Shown in pieces: positions 23,716 to 35,543 of a stretch of DNA of 64,000 bases. Source of the DNA: Cyanobium sp. NS01 (GTDB lineage: Bacteria; Cyanobacteriota; Cyanobacteriia; PCC-6307; Cyanobiaceae). The notes beneath the pieces are model-generated. The model made no database searches and was not told the DNA's origin. It worked only from the letters and a program-made list of their open reading frames with translations. The DNA is taken from contig NZ_CP047940.1 of NCBI RefSeq assembly GCF_014280235.1, positions 2,684,088 through 2,748,087 on the forward strand, written 5' to 3'. Positions within the stretch are counted from its first letter, which is position 1. Every line of letters starts with the position of its first letter. The translations under genes were made by a program, and so were the position numbers.

Positions 23716-24993
23716 GTGAGATCACGTTTCTCCGTGCCCGTGGCCCCTCCGCAGCGTTCGCGCACCTCCACCCTGGCCTGCGCCTTCCTCACGCTGCTCA
23801 ACGACCGCCTCAGCGAGTCGCTGATCTTTCCGCTGCTGCCCTTTCTGCTGGCGGGGTTCAGCAGTGATGGCCGCATTCTCGGGCTGCTGGCCGGCAGCTA
23901 TGCCCTGGCCCAGTTCAGCTTCACGCCGCTGATCGGCGCCCTCAGCGACCATCTCGGCCGCCGCCCCGTGATCGCGGGTTGCGTGGGCGGATCGGTGCTC
24001 GGCCTGGGCCTGTTCGCCCTCACCCTCTCGATCGACTGGAGCACGATTCCCTGGGCGGCCGGCAGTGCCCTGCCCCTGGGCCTGTTGTTCCTGGGACGGC
24101 TGGTGGACGGCGTCAGCGGCGGTACCGCCGCCACCGCCAGCGCCGCCCTGGCGGACATCACCCCGCCGGAGAAGCGGGCCAAGGCCTTCGGCCTGATCGG
24201 GGTGGCCTTCGGGCTCGGCTTCATCCTGGGGCCGGCCATGGGCGGACTGCTGGGCCGCATCAACGTGATCCTGCCGCTGATGATCGCCGTGGGCATCGCG
24301 GTGCTCAACCTGGTGCTGGTGCTGGCGGTGCTGCCGGAGACCCATCCCCCCGAGGCGCGCCTGCCCCTGCCGCGGCGCCGCGACCTGCAACCCTTCAGCC
24401 AGCTGGCAAGGGTGTTCAGCAACCCCCAGGTGCGCCGGCTCTGCGCCGCCTTCTTTCTGTTCTTTCTCGGCTTCAGCGGCTTCACCGCCGTGCTGGTGCT
24501 CTATTTCAAGCAGGCCTTCGACTGGGGCCCGGGCCTGGCCGGTGCCGCCTTCCTGGTGGTGGGCCTGGTCGCCACCGTGGTGCAGGGGGGGCTGATCGGT
24601 CCGCTGGTGAAGCGCTTCGGTGAGTGGCGGCTCAGCCTGGCCGGCCTCGGTTTCGTGATCGCAGGCTGCCTGCTGGTGGCCCTGGCAGACCGCGCCAACG
24701 CCACGACGCTGGTATTCAACGGTGTGGGCCTGCTGGCCCTGGGCACCGGGTTGGTGACCCCCTGCCTGCGCTCCCTGGTGTCGCGCCGGCTCGACGATTC
24801 CGGCCAGGGGGCCGCCCTGGGCAGCCTGCAGGGACTGCAGAGTCTGGCGGGCTTCATCGGCCCGCCGCTGGGGGGCCTGGCCTTCGAGACCATCAGCTGG
24901 AGGAGCCCGCTGTGGCTCGGCATCGCCCTGATGCTGGGGGTCGTGGCGCTGGTGGCTGGAGGACTGCCGAACCGCTCCGTCAAGTCAGGCTGA
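23716..24993 (+). CDS. MFS transporter, TetA/multidrug-efflux-like
   Basis: About 425 residues, 12 predicted transmembrane segments. MFS hallmark FTPLIGALSDHLGRRPVI between helices 2 and 3, and the antiporter-like GVAFGLGFILGPAMGG in helix 5 typical of drug:H+ antiporters of the 12-TM group. Substrate unknown. GTG 23716 follows GGAGG with no spacer, so a slightly later GTG (23734) may be the real start. Divergent from the sucrose synthase gene. Confidence 0.85.
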   Translation: MRSRFSVPVAPPQRSRTSTLACAFLTLLNDRLSESLIFPLLPFLLAGFSSDGRILGLLAGSYALAQFSFTPLIGALSDHLGRRPVIAGCVGGSVLGLGLFALTLSIDWSTIPWAAGSALPLGLLFLGRLVDGVSGGTAATASAALADITPPEKRAKAFGLIGVAFGLGFILGPAMGGLLGRINVILPLMIAVGIAVLNLVLVLAVLPETHPPEARLPLPRRRDLQPFSQLARVFSNPQVRRLCAAFFLFFLGFSGFTAVLVLYFKQAFDWGPGLAGAAFLVVGLVATVVQGGLIGPLVKRFGEWRLSLAGLGFVIAGCLLVALADRANATTLVFNGVGLLALGTGLVTPCLRSLVSRRLDDSGQGAALGSLQGLQSLAGFIGPPLGGLAFETISWRSPLWLGIALMLGVVALVAGGLPNRSVKSG

Positions 24994-25031
24994 TACCCGA
25001 GCCGGCCCGACCCGATTGCTACCTTTCAACC

Positions 25032-27188
<2,157 letters not shown>

Positions 27189-27352
27189 AGGCTCCAGGCT
27201 TGACCTGAACGGGCCAGGCGGTAACCTCCCACCGAGAACAACTCAGGCAGCGAGGCAGGGCGGAGGACCCGGTTGAGACAAAGAAATGCATCGGTAGACA
27301 CCAAAGCATGCATTGGTGGGTCGCATTTCCGAAAGTCTTCGCAATTTACCCC
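27189..27352. other. Intergenic stretch before the sigma factor gene
   Basis: No ORF with coding character and no tRNA or known RNA. It is noticeably more AT-rich than its surroundings from 27270 on, consistent with a promoter region. A short inverted repeat (ATGCATCGGT ... ACCAATGCAT, around 27287-27318) is visible. Confidence 0.4.
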
Positions 27353-27379
27353 TTGCCTTCAGGTCAGTAGTGCTACATT
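27353..27379 (+). promoter_or_regulatory. Candidate sigma-70 promoter of the sigma factor gene
   Basis: TTGCCT (27353-27358) and TACATT (27374-27379) separated by 15 bp, slightly short, in a locally AT-rich stretch about 30 bp before the gene. GGAGG at 27398-27402 follows. Confidence 0.4.
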
Positions 27380-27409
27380 CCGCCCACATTCAATTTCGGA
27401 GGCATGGGT

Positions 27410-28399
27410 GTGGGGACGCCTTTGCAATCCGGTTCGGACGTCAACTTGATTGACGTCAAAAAGCCGGCCGCATCAGCTTCAAAATCACGCACGCCAAGTG
27501 CACGGGCTTCGGGCCGCCTGAGTGCCGATTCCATCGGCTGGTATCTCAGCAACATTGGCCGTGTGCCACTTCTCACGCCGGCCGAAGAAATTGAGCTGGC
27601 CCATCACGTTCAGGCCGGCAAGCGTATGCAGGTTGTTCCTCTCGAGGAGCTCACGCCCAAGCAGACGCGCCAGATCCGCATGGCCCAGAGGGCGCGGGAT
27701 CGCATGATGGCGGCCAACCTGCGCCTAGTGGTGAGCGTGGCCAAGAAGTACCAGAATCAGGGCCTGGAGCTGCTGGATCTGGTCCAGGAAGGGGCCATCG
27801 GCCTGGAGCGCGCCGTGGACAAGTTCGATCCGGCCATGGGCTACAAGTTCTCCACCTACGCCTACTGGTGGATTCGCCAGGGCATGACCCGGGCGATCGA
27901 CAACAGCGCCCGCACGATCCGCCTGCCGATCCACATCAGCGAGAAGCTCTCCAAGATGCGCCGCATCACCAGGGAGCTCTCCCATCGGCTCGGACGGCAA
28001 CCCAACCGCCTGGAGCTGGCCCATGCCATGGACATGCGCCCCCAGGACCTGGAGGAGCTGATGGCCCAGAGCGCCCCCTGCGCCTCCCTCGATGCCCACG
28101 CCCGCGGCGAAGAGGATCGCAGCACCCTGGGCGAGCTGATCGCCGATCCGGCCAGCAACGAACACTTCGACTCGATGGATCGCCACATCCAGAAGGAGCA
28201 CCTCGGCGCCTGGCTCTCCCAGCTCAACGAACGGGAGCAGAAGATCATCCGCTTGCGCTTCGGCCTGGAGGGCTCCGAGCCTCTCACCCTGGCCGAGATC
28301 GGACGTCTGATCAACGTGTCCCGCGAGCGGGTGCGGCAGCTGGAGGCCAAGGCGATCATGAAGCTGCGGCTGATGAGCAACTACCAGCAGGCGGCCTGA
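27410..28399 (+). CDS. Group 2 (non-essential) sigma-70 family RNA polymerase sigma factor
   Basis: About 329 residues: a short N-terminal tail, region 1.2 (SADSIGWYLSNIGRVPLLTP), region 2 (RDRMMAANLRLVVSVAKKYQ, then YKFSTYAYWWIRQGMTRAID for -10 recognition), region 3 (HISEKLSKMRRITRELSHRL) and region 4.2 helix-turn-helix (LAEIGRLINVSRERVRQLEA). It lacks the long region 1.1 of primary sigma. This is the SigB/C/D-type class that cyanobacteria use for nutrient, dark and stress responses; which one cannot be decided. The ribosome-binding site GGAGG ends one base before an ATG at 27404 but 7 nt before the in-frame GTG at 27410, so GTG was chosen. Confidence 0.93.
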   Translation: MGTPLQSGSDVNLIDVKKPAASASKSRTPSARASGRLSADSIGWYLSNIGRVPLLTPAEEIELAHHVQAGKRMQVVPLEELTPKQTRQIRMAQRARDRMMAANLRLVVSVAKKYQNQGLELLDLVQEGAIGLERAVDKFDPAMGYKFSTYAYWWIRQGMTRAIDNSARTIRLPIHISEKLSKMRRITRELSHRLGRQPNRLELAHAMDMRPQDLEELMAQSAPCASLDAHARGEEDRSTLGELIADPASNEHFDSMDRHIQKEHLGAWLSQLNEREQKIIRLRFGLEGSEPLTLAEIGRLINVSRERVRQLEAKAIMKLRLMSNYQQAA

Positions 28400-28421
28400 A
28401 CGCGATGGGGCGGCACTGAGC

Positions 28422-29099
28422 GTGCAGGGCTGGCAGCAGCAGCTGGTGGGGGTGCTGGCCGTGCTCTCCTGGCTGGCTGTGCTGGCCGCCGGGGCCACCC
28501 TGCTGCGGCGCCGCTGGGGCCAGGAAGCGGGCGAGGCACCACGGGAATGGAGCCGCAAGCTGGTGCACATCGGCACAGGCGCGGTCGTGCCGATCGCCTG
28601 GGGGCTGGGGATCGCGCGGGAGATCGCCGTGCCAGCAGCGGCCCTGGTGACTCTGCTGGCCGCCCTGAATCACCGCCTGCGCCTGCTGCCGGCGGTGGAG
28701 GATGTGGGCCGCCGCAGCTACGGCACGGTGGCCTACGGCGCCTCCATTGCCCTGCTGCTCTGGTGCTGTTGGCCCCAGCAACCGGCCACAGTGGCGGCGG
28801 GGGTGCTGGTGATGGCCGTCGGGGACGGCCTGGCCGGATTGATCGGGCCGCTGCGCCCGTCGCCGAGCTGGCAGGTGCTGGGCCAGCGACGCTCCCTGCT
28901 GGGCACGGCGGTGATGGCTCTGGCCAGCGCTGTCGTGCTGATCCTGCTGGCCAGCGTCGCTACGGGTCCCTCTCCTCTCTGGGTGCTGCCGATCGCCCTG
29001 GCCGCCACCGCCCTGGAACAGGTGGGGGTGGCAGGGATCGACAACCTCACCGTGCCGCTGGGGGTGGCCTGGCTGTGGCAAGCCCTGGGCCCCAGCTGA
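28422..29099 (+). CDS. Prenyl-alcohol (phytol/dolichol) kinase family membrane protein
   Basis: 225 residues with six to seven hydrophobic segments. Motifs of the CTP-dependent polyprenol kinase family are visible: REWSRKLVHIGTGAVVPIAW at the start, DVGRRSYGTVAYG, VMAVGDGLAGLIG and GQRRSLLGTAVM. Cyanobacterial relatives phosphorylate phytol or similar prenols for tocopherol and chlorophyll recycling. The exact substrate is unproven. It starts with GTG, 22 bp after the sigma gene, and may be co-transcribed. Confidence 0.85.
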   Translation: MQGWQQQLVGVLAVLSWLAVLAAGATLLRRRWGQEAGEAPREWSRKLVHIGTGAVVPIAWGLGIAREIAVPAAALVTLLAALNHRLRLLPAVEDVGRRSYGTVAYGASIALLLWCCWPQQPATVAAGVLVMAVGDGLAGLIGPLRPSPSWQVLGQRRSLLGTAVMALASAVVLILLASVATGPSPLWVLPIALAATALEQVGVAGIDNLTVPLGVAWLWQALGPS

Positions 29100-29116
29100 G
29101 TCGGGCTGGCTGGGCG

Positions 29117-29440
29117 TCAGGCCCGAAACAGATCCTCGCAGCGCCGCTCCCAGTCGACGGAGGTGCCCAGAGCCGCCACCACCAGCCGGTCGCCTGACTC
29201 CTCCTTCAGCCGCAGCTGCCACTGGCGGATCAGGTCGGCCCGCTCCATCCAGGCCTGCATCACCGTGCGGTGAATCAGCGCGGCATCCCAGTGGCGCTGC
29301 TGACCGATGCCCTGGGCCCAGCCGAGCAGCTCATCGAGCTGGAACGGCCGGAAGCCGGCCACAGCCGGGCCCCTCGATTGCTCCAGGTAGAACACCTGCA
29401 ATGGATCGCTGAGGCCACAGAACTGGAGAAGGTAAGTCAT
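29117..29440 (-). CDS. Conserved-looking hypothetical protein, 107 residues
   Basis: Soluble, mostly helical protein with good coding statistics (YLLQFCGLSDPLQVFYLEQS, then DELLGWAQGIGQQRHWDAAL). The ATG start is clear. No domain recognised. It stands alone between convergent and co-directional neighbours, with 160 bp before the DAHP synthase stop. Confidence 0.72.
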   Translation of the reverse strand: MTYLLQFCGLSDPLQVFYLEQSRGPAVAGFRPFQLDELLGWAQGIGQQRHWDAALIHRTVMQAWMERADLIRQWQLRLKEESGDRLVVAALGTSVDWERRCEDLFRA

Positions 29441-29600
29441 GACGGCTCCAACAACAGCCAGACAACCCTATGGAGAGCTCAATGGCAAGCTGTCCAGAGC
29501 GAACATTTCATTGCAATAGCAACAGGTAGCAGTCTCAAGTGTTGAGTGCTAAATCACTGCAACCTGGATGACTGCAGCCTCAATGGCTAAGCATGGGAGC

Positions 29601-30683
29601 TCAGGCGATGGCCAGGGGCCGCCGCTCTGAGGCCGCCGCGCGCACGGCGGCGGCCAGCTGATCCAGCACCTGTTCAGTGGTGTTGAGATCAATGCAGGCA
29701 TCGGTGATGCTCTGGCCGTAGGTGAGCTGGCTCAGGTCGGCGGGGATCTTCTGCTGGCCCGGCACCAGGTGGCTCTCCAGCATCACGCCCATCAGGTGAC
29801 AGCTGCCGCGCGCCACCTGCTCGGCCAGCTCGGCGGCCACATCGGCCTGGCGGCGGTAGTCCTTGTTGGAGTTGCCATGGCTGCAGTCCACCAGCAGCCG
29901 CGACGGCAGGCCGACCGCCTCCAGGGCCCCGGCCGCCGCCTCGATAGCCTCGGGGTGGTAGTTGCTGCCGCCCTTGCCCCCCCGCAGCACCAGGTGACCA
30001 TCGGGATTGCCCGTGGTGGTGACGATCGAGGCGCACCCCTCCTGATTGATGCCCAGGAAATGGTGCGGGCGGGCGGCGGCCTCCACGGCGTTGATGGCTG
30101 TGGCGATGGTGCCGTCCGTGCCGTTCTTGAAGCCGATCGGCATCGACAGCCCCGATGCCATCTCCCGGTGGGTCTGGCTCTCGGTGGTGCGGGCGCCGAT
30201 GGCGGTCCAGCTGATCAGGTCGGCGATGTACTGGGGCACCACCGGATCCAGCAGCTCCGTGGCGGCCGGGAGGCCCAGCTCGGTGACATGCAGCAGCAGC
30301 TCGCGGGCCAGGCGCAGGCCGGTGTTGATGTCGTAACTGCCGTCCAGGTGGGGGTCGTTGATCAGACCCTTCCAGCCCACGGTGGTGCGTGGCTTCTCGA
30401 AGTACACCCGCATCACCACCTCCAGCTCGGCGGCGTGGCGCTGTCGGGCCTCCGCAATCAACCCTGCGTACTCCTTGGCGGCCGTGATGTCGTGCACGGA
30501 GCAGGGGCCCACGATCACCAGCAGGCGGCTGTCACGGCCATGCAGGATCGACTGGATCCGCTGCCGGGCCCCCTGCACGGTGGCCGCCGCGGCCTCCCCC
30601 ATGGGCAGCTCGCGATGCAGCAGGGCGGGAGCCACCAGGGGGCGGGTCTCCACCACATGGAGATCACTGGTGGTGGCGTGCAT
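29601..30683 (-). CDS. 3-deoxy-7-phosphoheptulonate (DAHP) synthase, class I
   Basis: First step of the shikimate pathway, joining phosphoenolpyruvate and erythrose 4-phosphate. 360 residues from ATG 30683. Typical motifs: LLVIVGPCSVHDITAAKEYA, MRVYFEKPRTTVGWKGLIND, SWTAIGARTTESQTHREMAS, PIGFKNGTDG and VDCSHGNSNKDYRRQ. The N-terminal extension (about 30 residues) is of the AroF/G/H type, so allosteric inhibition by an aromatic amino acid is likely. Divergent from acnB, with about 125 bp between the starts. Confidence 0.95.
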   Translation of the reverse strand: MHATTSDLHVVETRPLVAPALLHRELPMGEAAAATVQGARQRIQSILHGRDSRLLVIVGPCSVHDITAAKEYAGLIAEARQRHAAELEVVMRVYFEKPRTTVGWKGLINDPHLDGSYDINTGLRLARELLLHVTELGLPAATELLDPVVPQYIADLISWTAIGARTTESQTHREMASGLSMPIGFKNGTDGTIATAINAVEAAARPHHFLGINQEGCASIVTTTGNPDGHLVLRGGKGGSNYHPEAIEAAAGALEAVGLPSRLLVDCSHGNSNKDYRRQADVAAELAEQVARGSCHLMGVMLESHLVPGQQKIPADLSQLTYGQSITDACIDLNTTEQVLDQLAAAVRAAASERRPLAIA

Positions 30684-30809
30684 GGGACGAAGCTGCAGCG
30701 GTGGGCTCTTGACCACCCGACACCCTAGTCAGCGCCCATTTGCAGCAGCGCACACCAACAACTGGCGGCGCCGCGCTGAACAATGGAGGTCTGATCGACC
30801 GTTCCGGGC

Positions 30810-33425
30810 ATGGCTGCAGACACCTTCCTCACGCGTTATCGCGCAGCCGCCGCTGAGCGGCAGGCCTTGGGCGTGCCGGCCCTGCCGCTGACGGCGGAAC
30901 AGGTTCAGGCCCTCACCGAATGGCTGCAGGCCCCTCCCCAGGGGGAGGAGGAGATGCTGCTGCACCTGCTCACGGAACGCATTCCGCCGGGAGTGGATGA
31001 GGCGGCCTACGTGAAGGCCAGCTGGCTCACGGCTGTGGCCAAGGGCACGGCCAGCAGCCCCCTGGTGACCCCGGTGCGGGCAGTGGAGCTGCTGGCCACC
31101 ATGATCGGCGGCTACAACGTGGGCTCCCTGATCGAGCTGCTCAGCAGCAGCGATGGGGCGATCGCCGAGGCCGCGGCCACGGGCCTCAGCCGCACCCTGC
31201 TCGTCTACGACTCCTTCCACGACGTGCTGGAGCTGGCCGAGACCAACCCCCAGGCCCGCCGGGTGGTGGAGAGCTGGGCCGCCGGAGAGTGGTTCACCGC
31301 CAAGCCCCCCCTGCCGGAGGCGATCACGGTGACGGTGTTCAAGGTGGAGGGTGAGACCAACACCGACGACCTCTCCCCCGCCACCCACGCCACCACCCGT
31401 CCCGACATCCCTCTGCACGCCATGGCGATACTGGAGACGCGCATGCCGGACGGCCTTGCCCTGATCGAACAGCTCAAGGCCAAGGGCCACCCCGTGGCCT
31501 ACGTGGGCGACGTGGTGGGTACGGGCAGCTCCCGCAAGTCGGCGATCAACTCGGTGCTCTGGCACACGGGCTCCACCATCCCCCACGTGCCGAACAAGCG
31601 CGGCGGCGGCGTGCTGCTGGGCGGCAAGATCGCACCGATCTTCTTCAACACCGCCGAGGATTCGGGCGCCCTGCCGATCGAGTGCGACGTCAGCGCCCTG
31701 GCCTCCGGGGACGTGATCACGATCCGTCCCTTCGAAGGCACGATCGAGCGTGCCGCCGGTGAAGCCGACGCCGGCACGATCGTGGCCCGCTTCGAGCTCA
31801 AGCCCAGCACCATCACCGACGAAGTGCGCGCCGGCGGCCGCATCCCCCTGATGATCGGCCGCTCACTCACCGACAAGGTGCGCGCGCAGCTGGGGCTGCC
31901 CCCCTCCGACCTGTTCATCCGCCCCAGTGCTCCCGCCGATACCGGCAAGGGCTTCACCCTGGCCCAGAAGATGGTGGGCAAGGCCTGCGGCCTCAGCGGC
32001 CTGCGACCCGGCACCGCCTGCGAGCCGCTGATGACCACCGTGGGCAGTCAGGACACCACCGGGCCGATGACCCGCGATGAGATGAAGGAGCTGGCCTGCC
32101 TGGGCTTCAGCGCCGATCTGGTGATGCAGAGCTTCTGCCACACCGCCGCCTATCCCAAGCCGGTGGACCTCCAGACCCACGCCGAGCTGCCCGACTTCAT
32201 GGCCTCCCGCGGTGGCGTGGCCCTGCAGCCGGGCGACGGCATCATCCACAGCTGGCTGAACCGCATGCTCCTGCCCGACACCGTGGGCACCGGCGGTGAC
32301 AGCCACACCCGCTTCCCCCTCGGCATCTCCTTCCCGGCCGGCTCGGGCCTGGTGGCCTTCGCCGCCGCCATCGGCGCCATGCCGCTCGACATGCCTGAAT
32401 CGGTGCTGGTGCGCTTCTCCGGCTCACTCCAGCCCGGGGTGACCCTGCGCGATGTGGTGAACGCGATCCCCTACGTGGCCATCCAGCAGGGGCTGCTCAC
32501 CGTGGCCAAGGAGGGCAAGCAGAACGTGTTCAACGGCCGCATCATGGAGATCGAGGGGCTGCCGGATCTGAAGCTGGAGCAGGCCTTCGAGCTCACCGAT
32601 GCCACCGCGGAGCGCTCCTGCGCCGGCAGCACCATCAAGCTCTCGGTGGACACCGTGAGTGAGTATCTGCGCAGCAACGTGGCGCTGCTCAAGAACATGA
32701 TCGCCCGGGGCTACGGCGATGCCCGCACCCTGGCGCGGCGGATCAAGGCGATGGAGGCCTGGCTGGCCGATCCGGTGCTGATGGAGGCCGACGCCGACGC
32801 CGAGTACGCCGCCGTGATCGAGATCGATCTCGCCGCCATCACCGAGCCGATCCTGGCCTGCCCCAACGACCCCGACAACGTCAAACCGCTCTCGGAGGTG
32901 GCCGGCGCCGCTGTGGACGAGGTGTTCATCGGCTCCTGCATGACCAACATCGGCCACTACCGCGCCGCCGCCAACGTGCTGGAGGGCCAGGGCCAGAACA
33001 CCGCCCGCCTCTGGGTCTGCCCCCCCACCCGCATGGACGAGGAGAAGCTCAAGGAGGAGGGCTACTACGCCACCTTCGAGGCGGCCGGCTCGCGCATGGA
33101 GATGCCGGGCTGCTCCCTGTGCATGGGCAACCAGGCGCGGGTGGAGGACAACACCACCGTGTTCTCGACCAGCACCCGCAACTTCAACAACCGCCTCGGC
33201 AACGGCGCCCAGGTGTATCTGGGCAGCGCCGAGCTGGCGGCGGTGTGTGCCCAGCTGGGCCGCATCCCCAGCAAGCAGGAGTATCTGGCCATCGCCGCCG
33301 AGAAGATCGATCCCTACGGCGCCGAGCTCTACCGCTACCTCAACTTCGATCAGATCGAGGGCTTCGGCGACTCCGGCCGGGTGGTGAGCGCCGAGCGGGA
33401 GGCCCAGGTGCTGGCAGGGGTGTAG
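30810..33425 (+). CDS. acnB: Aconitate hydratase B
   Basis: Interconverts citrate and isocitrate in the oxidative branch that supplies 2-oxoglutarate, the carbon skeleton for ammonium assimilation and the signal sensed by NtcA. 871 residues with the AcnB domain order: N-terminal HEAT-like domain, swivelling domain ([20 protein letters not shown]), then the catalytic domains. The cluster cysteines are at 710 ([13 protein letters not shown]) and 768 and 771 ([14 protein letters not shown]), in line with the E. coli enzyme. It is complete. Confidence 0.97.
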   Translation: MAADTFLTRYRAAAAERQALGVPALPLTAEQVQALTEWLQAPPQGEEEMLLHLLTERIPPGVDEAAYVKASWLTAVAKGTASSPLVTPVRAVELLATMIGGYNVGSLIELLSSSDGAIAEAAATGLSRTLLVYDSFHDVLELAETNPQARRVVESWAAGEWFTAKPPLPEAITVTVFKVEGETNTDDLSPATHATTRPDIPLHAMAILETRMPDGLALIEQLKAKGHPVAYVGDVVGTGSSRKSAINSVLWHTGSTIPHVPNKRGGGVLLGGKIAPIFFNTAEDSGALPIECDVSALASGDVITIRPFEGTIERAAGEADAGTIVARFELKPSTITDEVRAGGRIPLMIGRSLTDKVRAQLGLPPSDLFIRPSAPADTGKGFTLAQKMVGKACGLSGLRPGTACEPLMTTVGSQDTTGPMTRDEMKELACLGFSADLVMQSFCHTAAYPKPVDLQTHAELPDFMASRGGVALQPGDGIIHSWLNRMLLPDTVGTGGDSHTRFPLGISFPAGSGLVAFAAAIGAMPLDMPESVLVRFSGSLQPGVTLRDVVNAIPYVAIQQGLLTVAKEGKQNVFNGRIMEIEGLPDLKLEQAFELTDATAERSCAGSTIKLSVDTVSEYLRSNVALLKNMIARGYGDARTLARRIKAMEAWLADPVLMEADADAEYAAVIEIDLAAITEPILACPNDPDNVKPLSEVAGAAVDEVFIGSCMTNIGHYRAAANVLEGQGQNTARLWVCPPTRMDEEKLKEEGYYATFEAAGSRMEMPGCSLCMGNQARVEDNTTVFSTSTRNFNNRLGNGAQVYLGSAELAAVCAQLGRIPSKQEYLAIAAEKIDPYGAELYRYLNFDQIEGFGDSGRVVSAEREAQVLAGV

Positions 33426-33439
33426 GGGAGGGCGACCCG

Positions 33440-34939
33440 ATGCTGGGTCGCCTCTGGCGCAGGCCGAAGAAGCAGAGAGGTCTGGGCCTGCCGCATCTGC
33501 AGCCGGTTCCCAGCTCCTCGATCCTGCGGCTGCTGCAGCACCGCTGGTTCGTGGTGGTGCTGGCCCTGATCATCACGGGCCTGGGGGCCACCACCGCAGC
33601 CGTGCTGTTTCGCAGCGGCCTGGAAGGCCTGGGGCGCTGGCGCATCCAGATGCAGGAGCTCGGACCGAACTGGCTGGTGCTGCCCGCCATCGGCGGCGGC
33701 GGTGGCCTGCTGGCCGGGCTGCTGGTGCAGACCCTGGCCCCGGCGGCCCAGGGCTCGGGCATCCCCCAGGTGATGCAGTTCCTGCGCCGCCAGTCGGTGC
33801 CGATGGGATTCCAGGTGGCGGCGGTGAAGCTGGTGGCCGGGATCGTGGCGATCGGCTGCGGCTTTCCCCTCGGCCCTTCGGGACCCTCGGTGCAGATGGG
33901 CAGCTCGGTGGGCTGGGAGATGGCCCGGCTGCTGCGGGCCCCCAACGCCTTCCGGCGCATGATCGTGGCCGCCGGCGGCGGCGCTGGGGTGGCCGCGGTG
34001 TTCCGCGCTCCGATCGGGGGCTTTCTCTATGCCATTGAGGAACTGCTGCAGGGCGCCAGGCCGGTGGTGATGCTGCTGGTGCTGGTCACCACCTTCTGGG
34101 CCGACACCTGGGCCGACCTGCTCGGCCTGGCCCGCCTGGTGAACCTCGATCCGGACTCCACCGCCAGCCCATCCAACGCGATCTTCCAGCTGTCCCGCCA
34201 GGTGAACACCTTCGTGGTGGTGCGGCCGATCGACCTGCTGTGGCTGTTCGCCCTGGGGGCCGTGGTGGCCCTGGCGGCGGAGCTCTACTGCCGCTACGTG
34301 GTGGGGCTGCAGCGGTTGCGGCTGCGCTGGCAGGTTCCCCTGCCGGCCGCCATGGGCGTCACCGGTTGCCTGCTGGGGGTGGCCGATGCCTGGCTGCCAG
34401 CCGACTTCATCAACCGGGCCGGGATCCGCCAGGCGATCGCCGAGGGCGACGTGGATCTCACCAAGGCTCTGGCGATCTTCCTGGTGGTGTTTCTCACCAC
34501 CGGCATCGCCGCCGCCGCCGGCACCCCGGGCGGCCTGTTCGCGCCGATGCTCACCCTGGGCGGAGCGCTGGGGCTGGCGGGGGCGGCGCTGGTGGAACAG
34601 CTGGGCCCGGACGCGCCCAGCACCGCCGTGTTCGCCGGCATGGGGGCCTTCATGGCCGCCTGCGCCCGGGCGCCGATCAGCGCCACCTTTCTCACCTTCG
34701 CCGTGACCAAGAATCTGCTGATCCTGCGGCCGGTGCTGATCGCCTGCCTGGGCAGCCTGGTGATGGCCCAGATGCTCCATCCCCAGTCGCTGTTCAAGCG
34801 GCTGATGGTGCCGGTGCAAACCAGCGGAGGGGAGGGGAGTTCCGGCTCGGAGAGCCTGCGGCTCAACACGGTGCCGCTGCGCCCTCGCCCCGTTCCCAGG
34901 ACCAAGGGAGATCAAGACGTGCAAACGAAGCCGGAGTGA
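33440..34939 (+). CDS. CLC-family chloride channel/transporter with replaced gating glutamate
   Basis: 499 residues from ATG 33440, about 14 hydrophobic helices. Selectivity-filter motifs are recognisable: GSGIPQ with Ser106, GLFAPMLTLGG, and FRAPIGGFLYAIEEL with the internal proton glutamate at Glu201. The second signature, normally G-K/R-E-G-P, reads GPSGPSVQMG, so the external gating glutamate is Ser147. Loss of this glutamate uncouples proton exchange in E. coli ClC and occurs in true channels. The filter tyrosine near the C-terminus also seems replaced (TKNLLILRP). There is no CBS domain pair. It lies 14 bp after acnB. Confidence 0.9.
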   Translation: MLGRLWRRPKKQRGLGLPHLQPVPSSSILRLLQHRWFVVVLALIITGLGATTAAVLFRSGLEGLGRWRIQMQELGPNWLVLPAIGGGGGLLAGLLVQTLAPAAQGSGIPQVMQFLRRQSVPMGFQVAAVKLVAGIVAIGCGFPLGPSGPSVQMGSSVGWEMARLLRAPNAFRRMIVAAGGGAGVAAVFRAPIGGFLYAIEELLQGARPVVMLLVLVTTFWADTWADLLGLARLVNLDPDSTASPSNAIFQLSRQVNTFVVVRPIDLLWLFALGAVVALAAELYCRYVVGLQRLRLRWQVPLPAAMGVTGCLLGVADAWLPADFINRAGIRQAIAEGDVDLTKALAIFLVVFLTTGIAAAAGTPGGLFAPMLTLGGALGLAGAALVEQLGPDAPSTAVFAGMGAFMAACARAPISATFLTFAVTKNLLILRPVLIACLGSLVMAQMLHPQSLFKRLMVPVQTSGGEGSSGSESLRLNTVPLRPRPVPRTKGDQDVQTKPE

Positions 34940-34994
34940 TGTGGCCAGGCCGTTCCATCGCCAATACGTTCATAGAGAACGTTGCGATGCCCCC

Positions 34995-35417
34995 ATGGTC
35001 CGCCAGCCAGCCCTGCCGAAACTCGCCGCCGCAGCCCTGGCCGGGGGTTTGCTGCTGAGCGGCTGCCAGCAGGTGAGCCAGACCATGCCGGATGCCGTCA
35101 GGGACGCCGCCACCGCCACCGGGCAAGCCGCCCTGACCCCCGCCGTAACCCCGGTGCTGGATCTGCTCAGCAAGGGCAAGACCGAGCTCAACAGCGGCAA
35201 CCTCCAGTCGGCCCTGGCCACCCTGGGCGGTTTTTCAGCCCTGTGGCAGAAGGCCGCCCCGGTGATCCAGCCCCTGGCCGGGGACAAGTGGCCCATGATT
35301 GATCAGGGTGCCCAGCAATTGATCAGCACGGTGGACCAAAGCAACCCGACCGAGGGCGAAACTTCCTCAGCCATCTCCGGGCTGATGGGTCCGCTCTCAG
35401 CCCTGATCGGCAAGTGA
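34995..35417 (+). CDS. Small predicted lipoprotein
   Basis: 140 residues from ATG 34995. The signal peptide ends in a lipobox (AGGLLLSGC, Cys at about 24), so a lipid anchor in the thylakoid or plasma membrane is likely. The mature part is helical with amphipathic stretches (GQAALTPAVTPVLDLLSKGK, GNLQSALATLGGFSALWQKA, then GDKWPMIDQGAQQLISTV). General layout resembles PsbQ-like lipoproteins but no specific similarity is claimed. 55 bp after the CLC gene. Confidence 0.75.
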   Translation: MVRQPALPKLAAAALAGGLLLSGCQQVSQTMPDAVRDAATATGQAALTPAVTPVLDLLSKGKTELNSGNLQSALATLGGFSALWQKAAPVIQPLAGDKWPMIDQGAQQLISTVDQSNPTEGETSSAISGLMGPLSALIGK

Positions 35418-35418
35418 G

Positions 35419-35445
35419 GCAGGCGGGGGCAGCGCCCCCCTGCTC
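35419..35445. terminator. GC-rich hairpin after the lipoprotein gene
   Basis: GGGGGC (35425-35430), loop AGC, GCCCCC (35434-35439), flanked by GCAG and CTGC that extend the stem. There is no T run, so it could be a weak or factor-dependent terminator or a 3' stabiliser. Confidence 0.35.
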
Positions 35446-35543
35446 AGGGTGAGACGCTAGGGAGACCAAGGTCTCGCTTTCCCCTGCACCAGGAAACCCT
35501 GCTGTTTGAGCCGGCCCAGCCCGAGGCTGGCGCCCTGCGGGCC

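Noticed and set aside
33119..33439. In-frame extension of the CLC protein upstream into acnB.
   Set aside because: It is an alternate frame of the conserved acnB C-terminus. ATG 33440 gives a normal CLC N-terminus.
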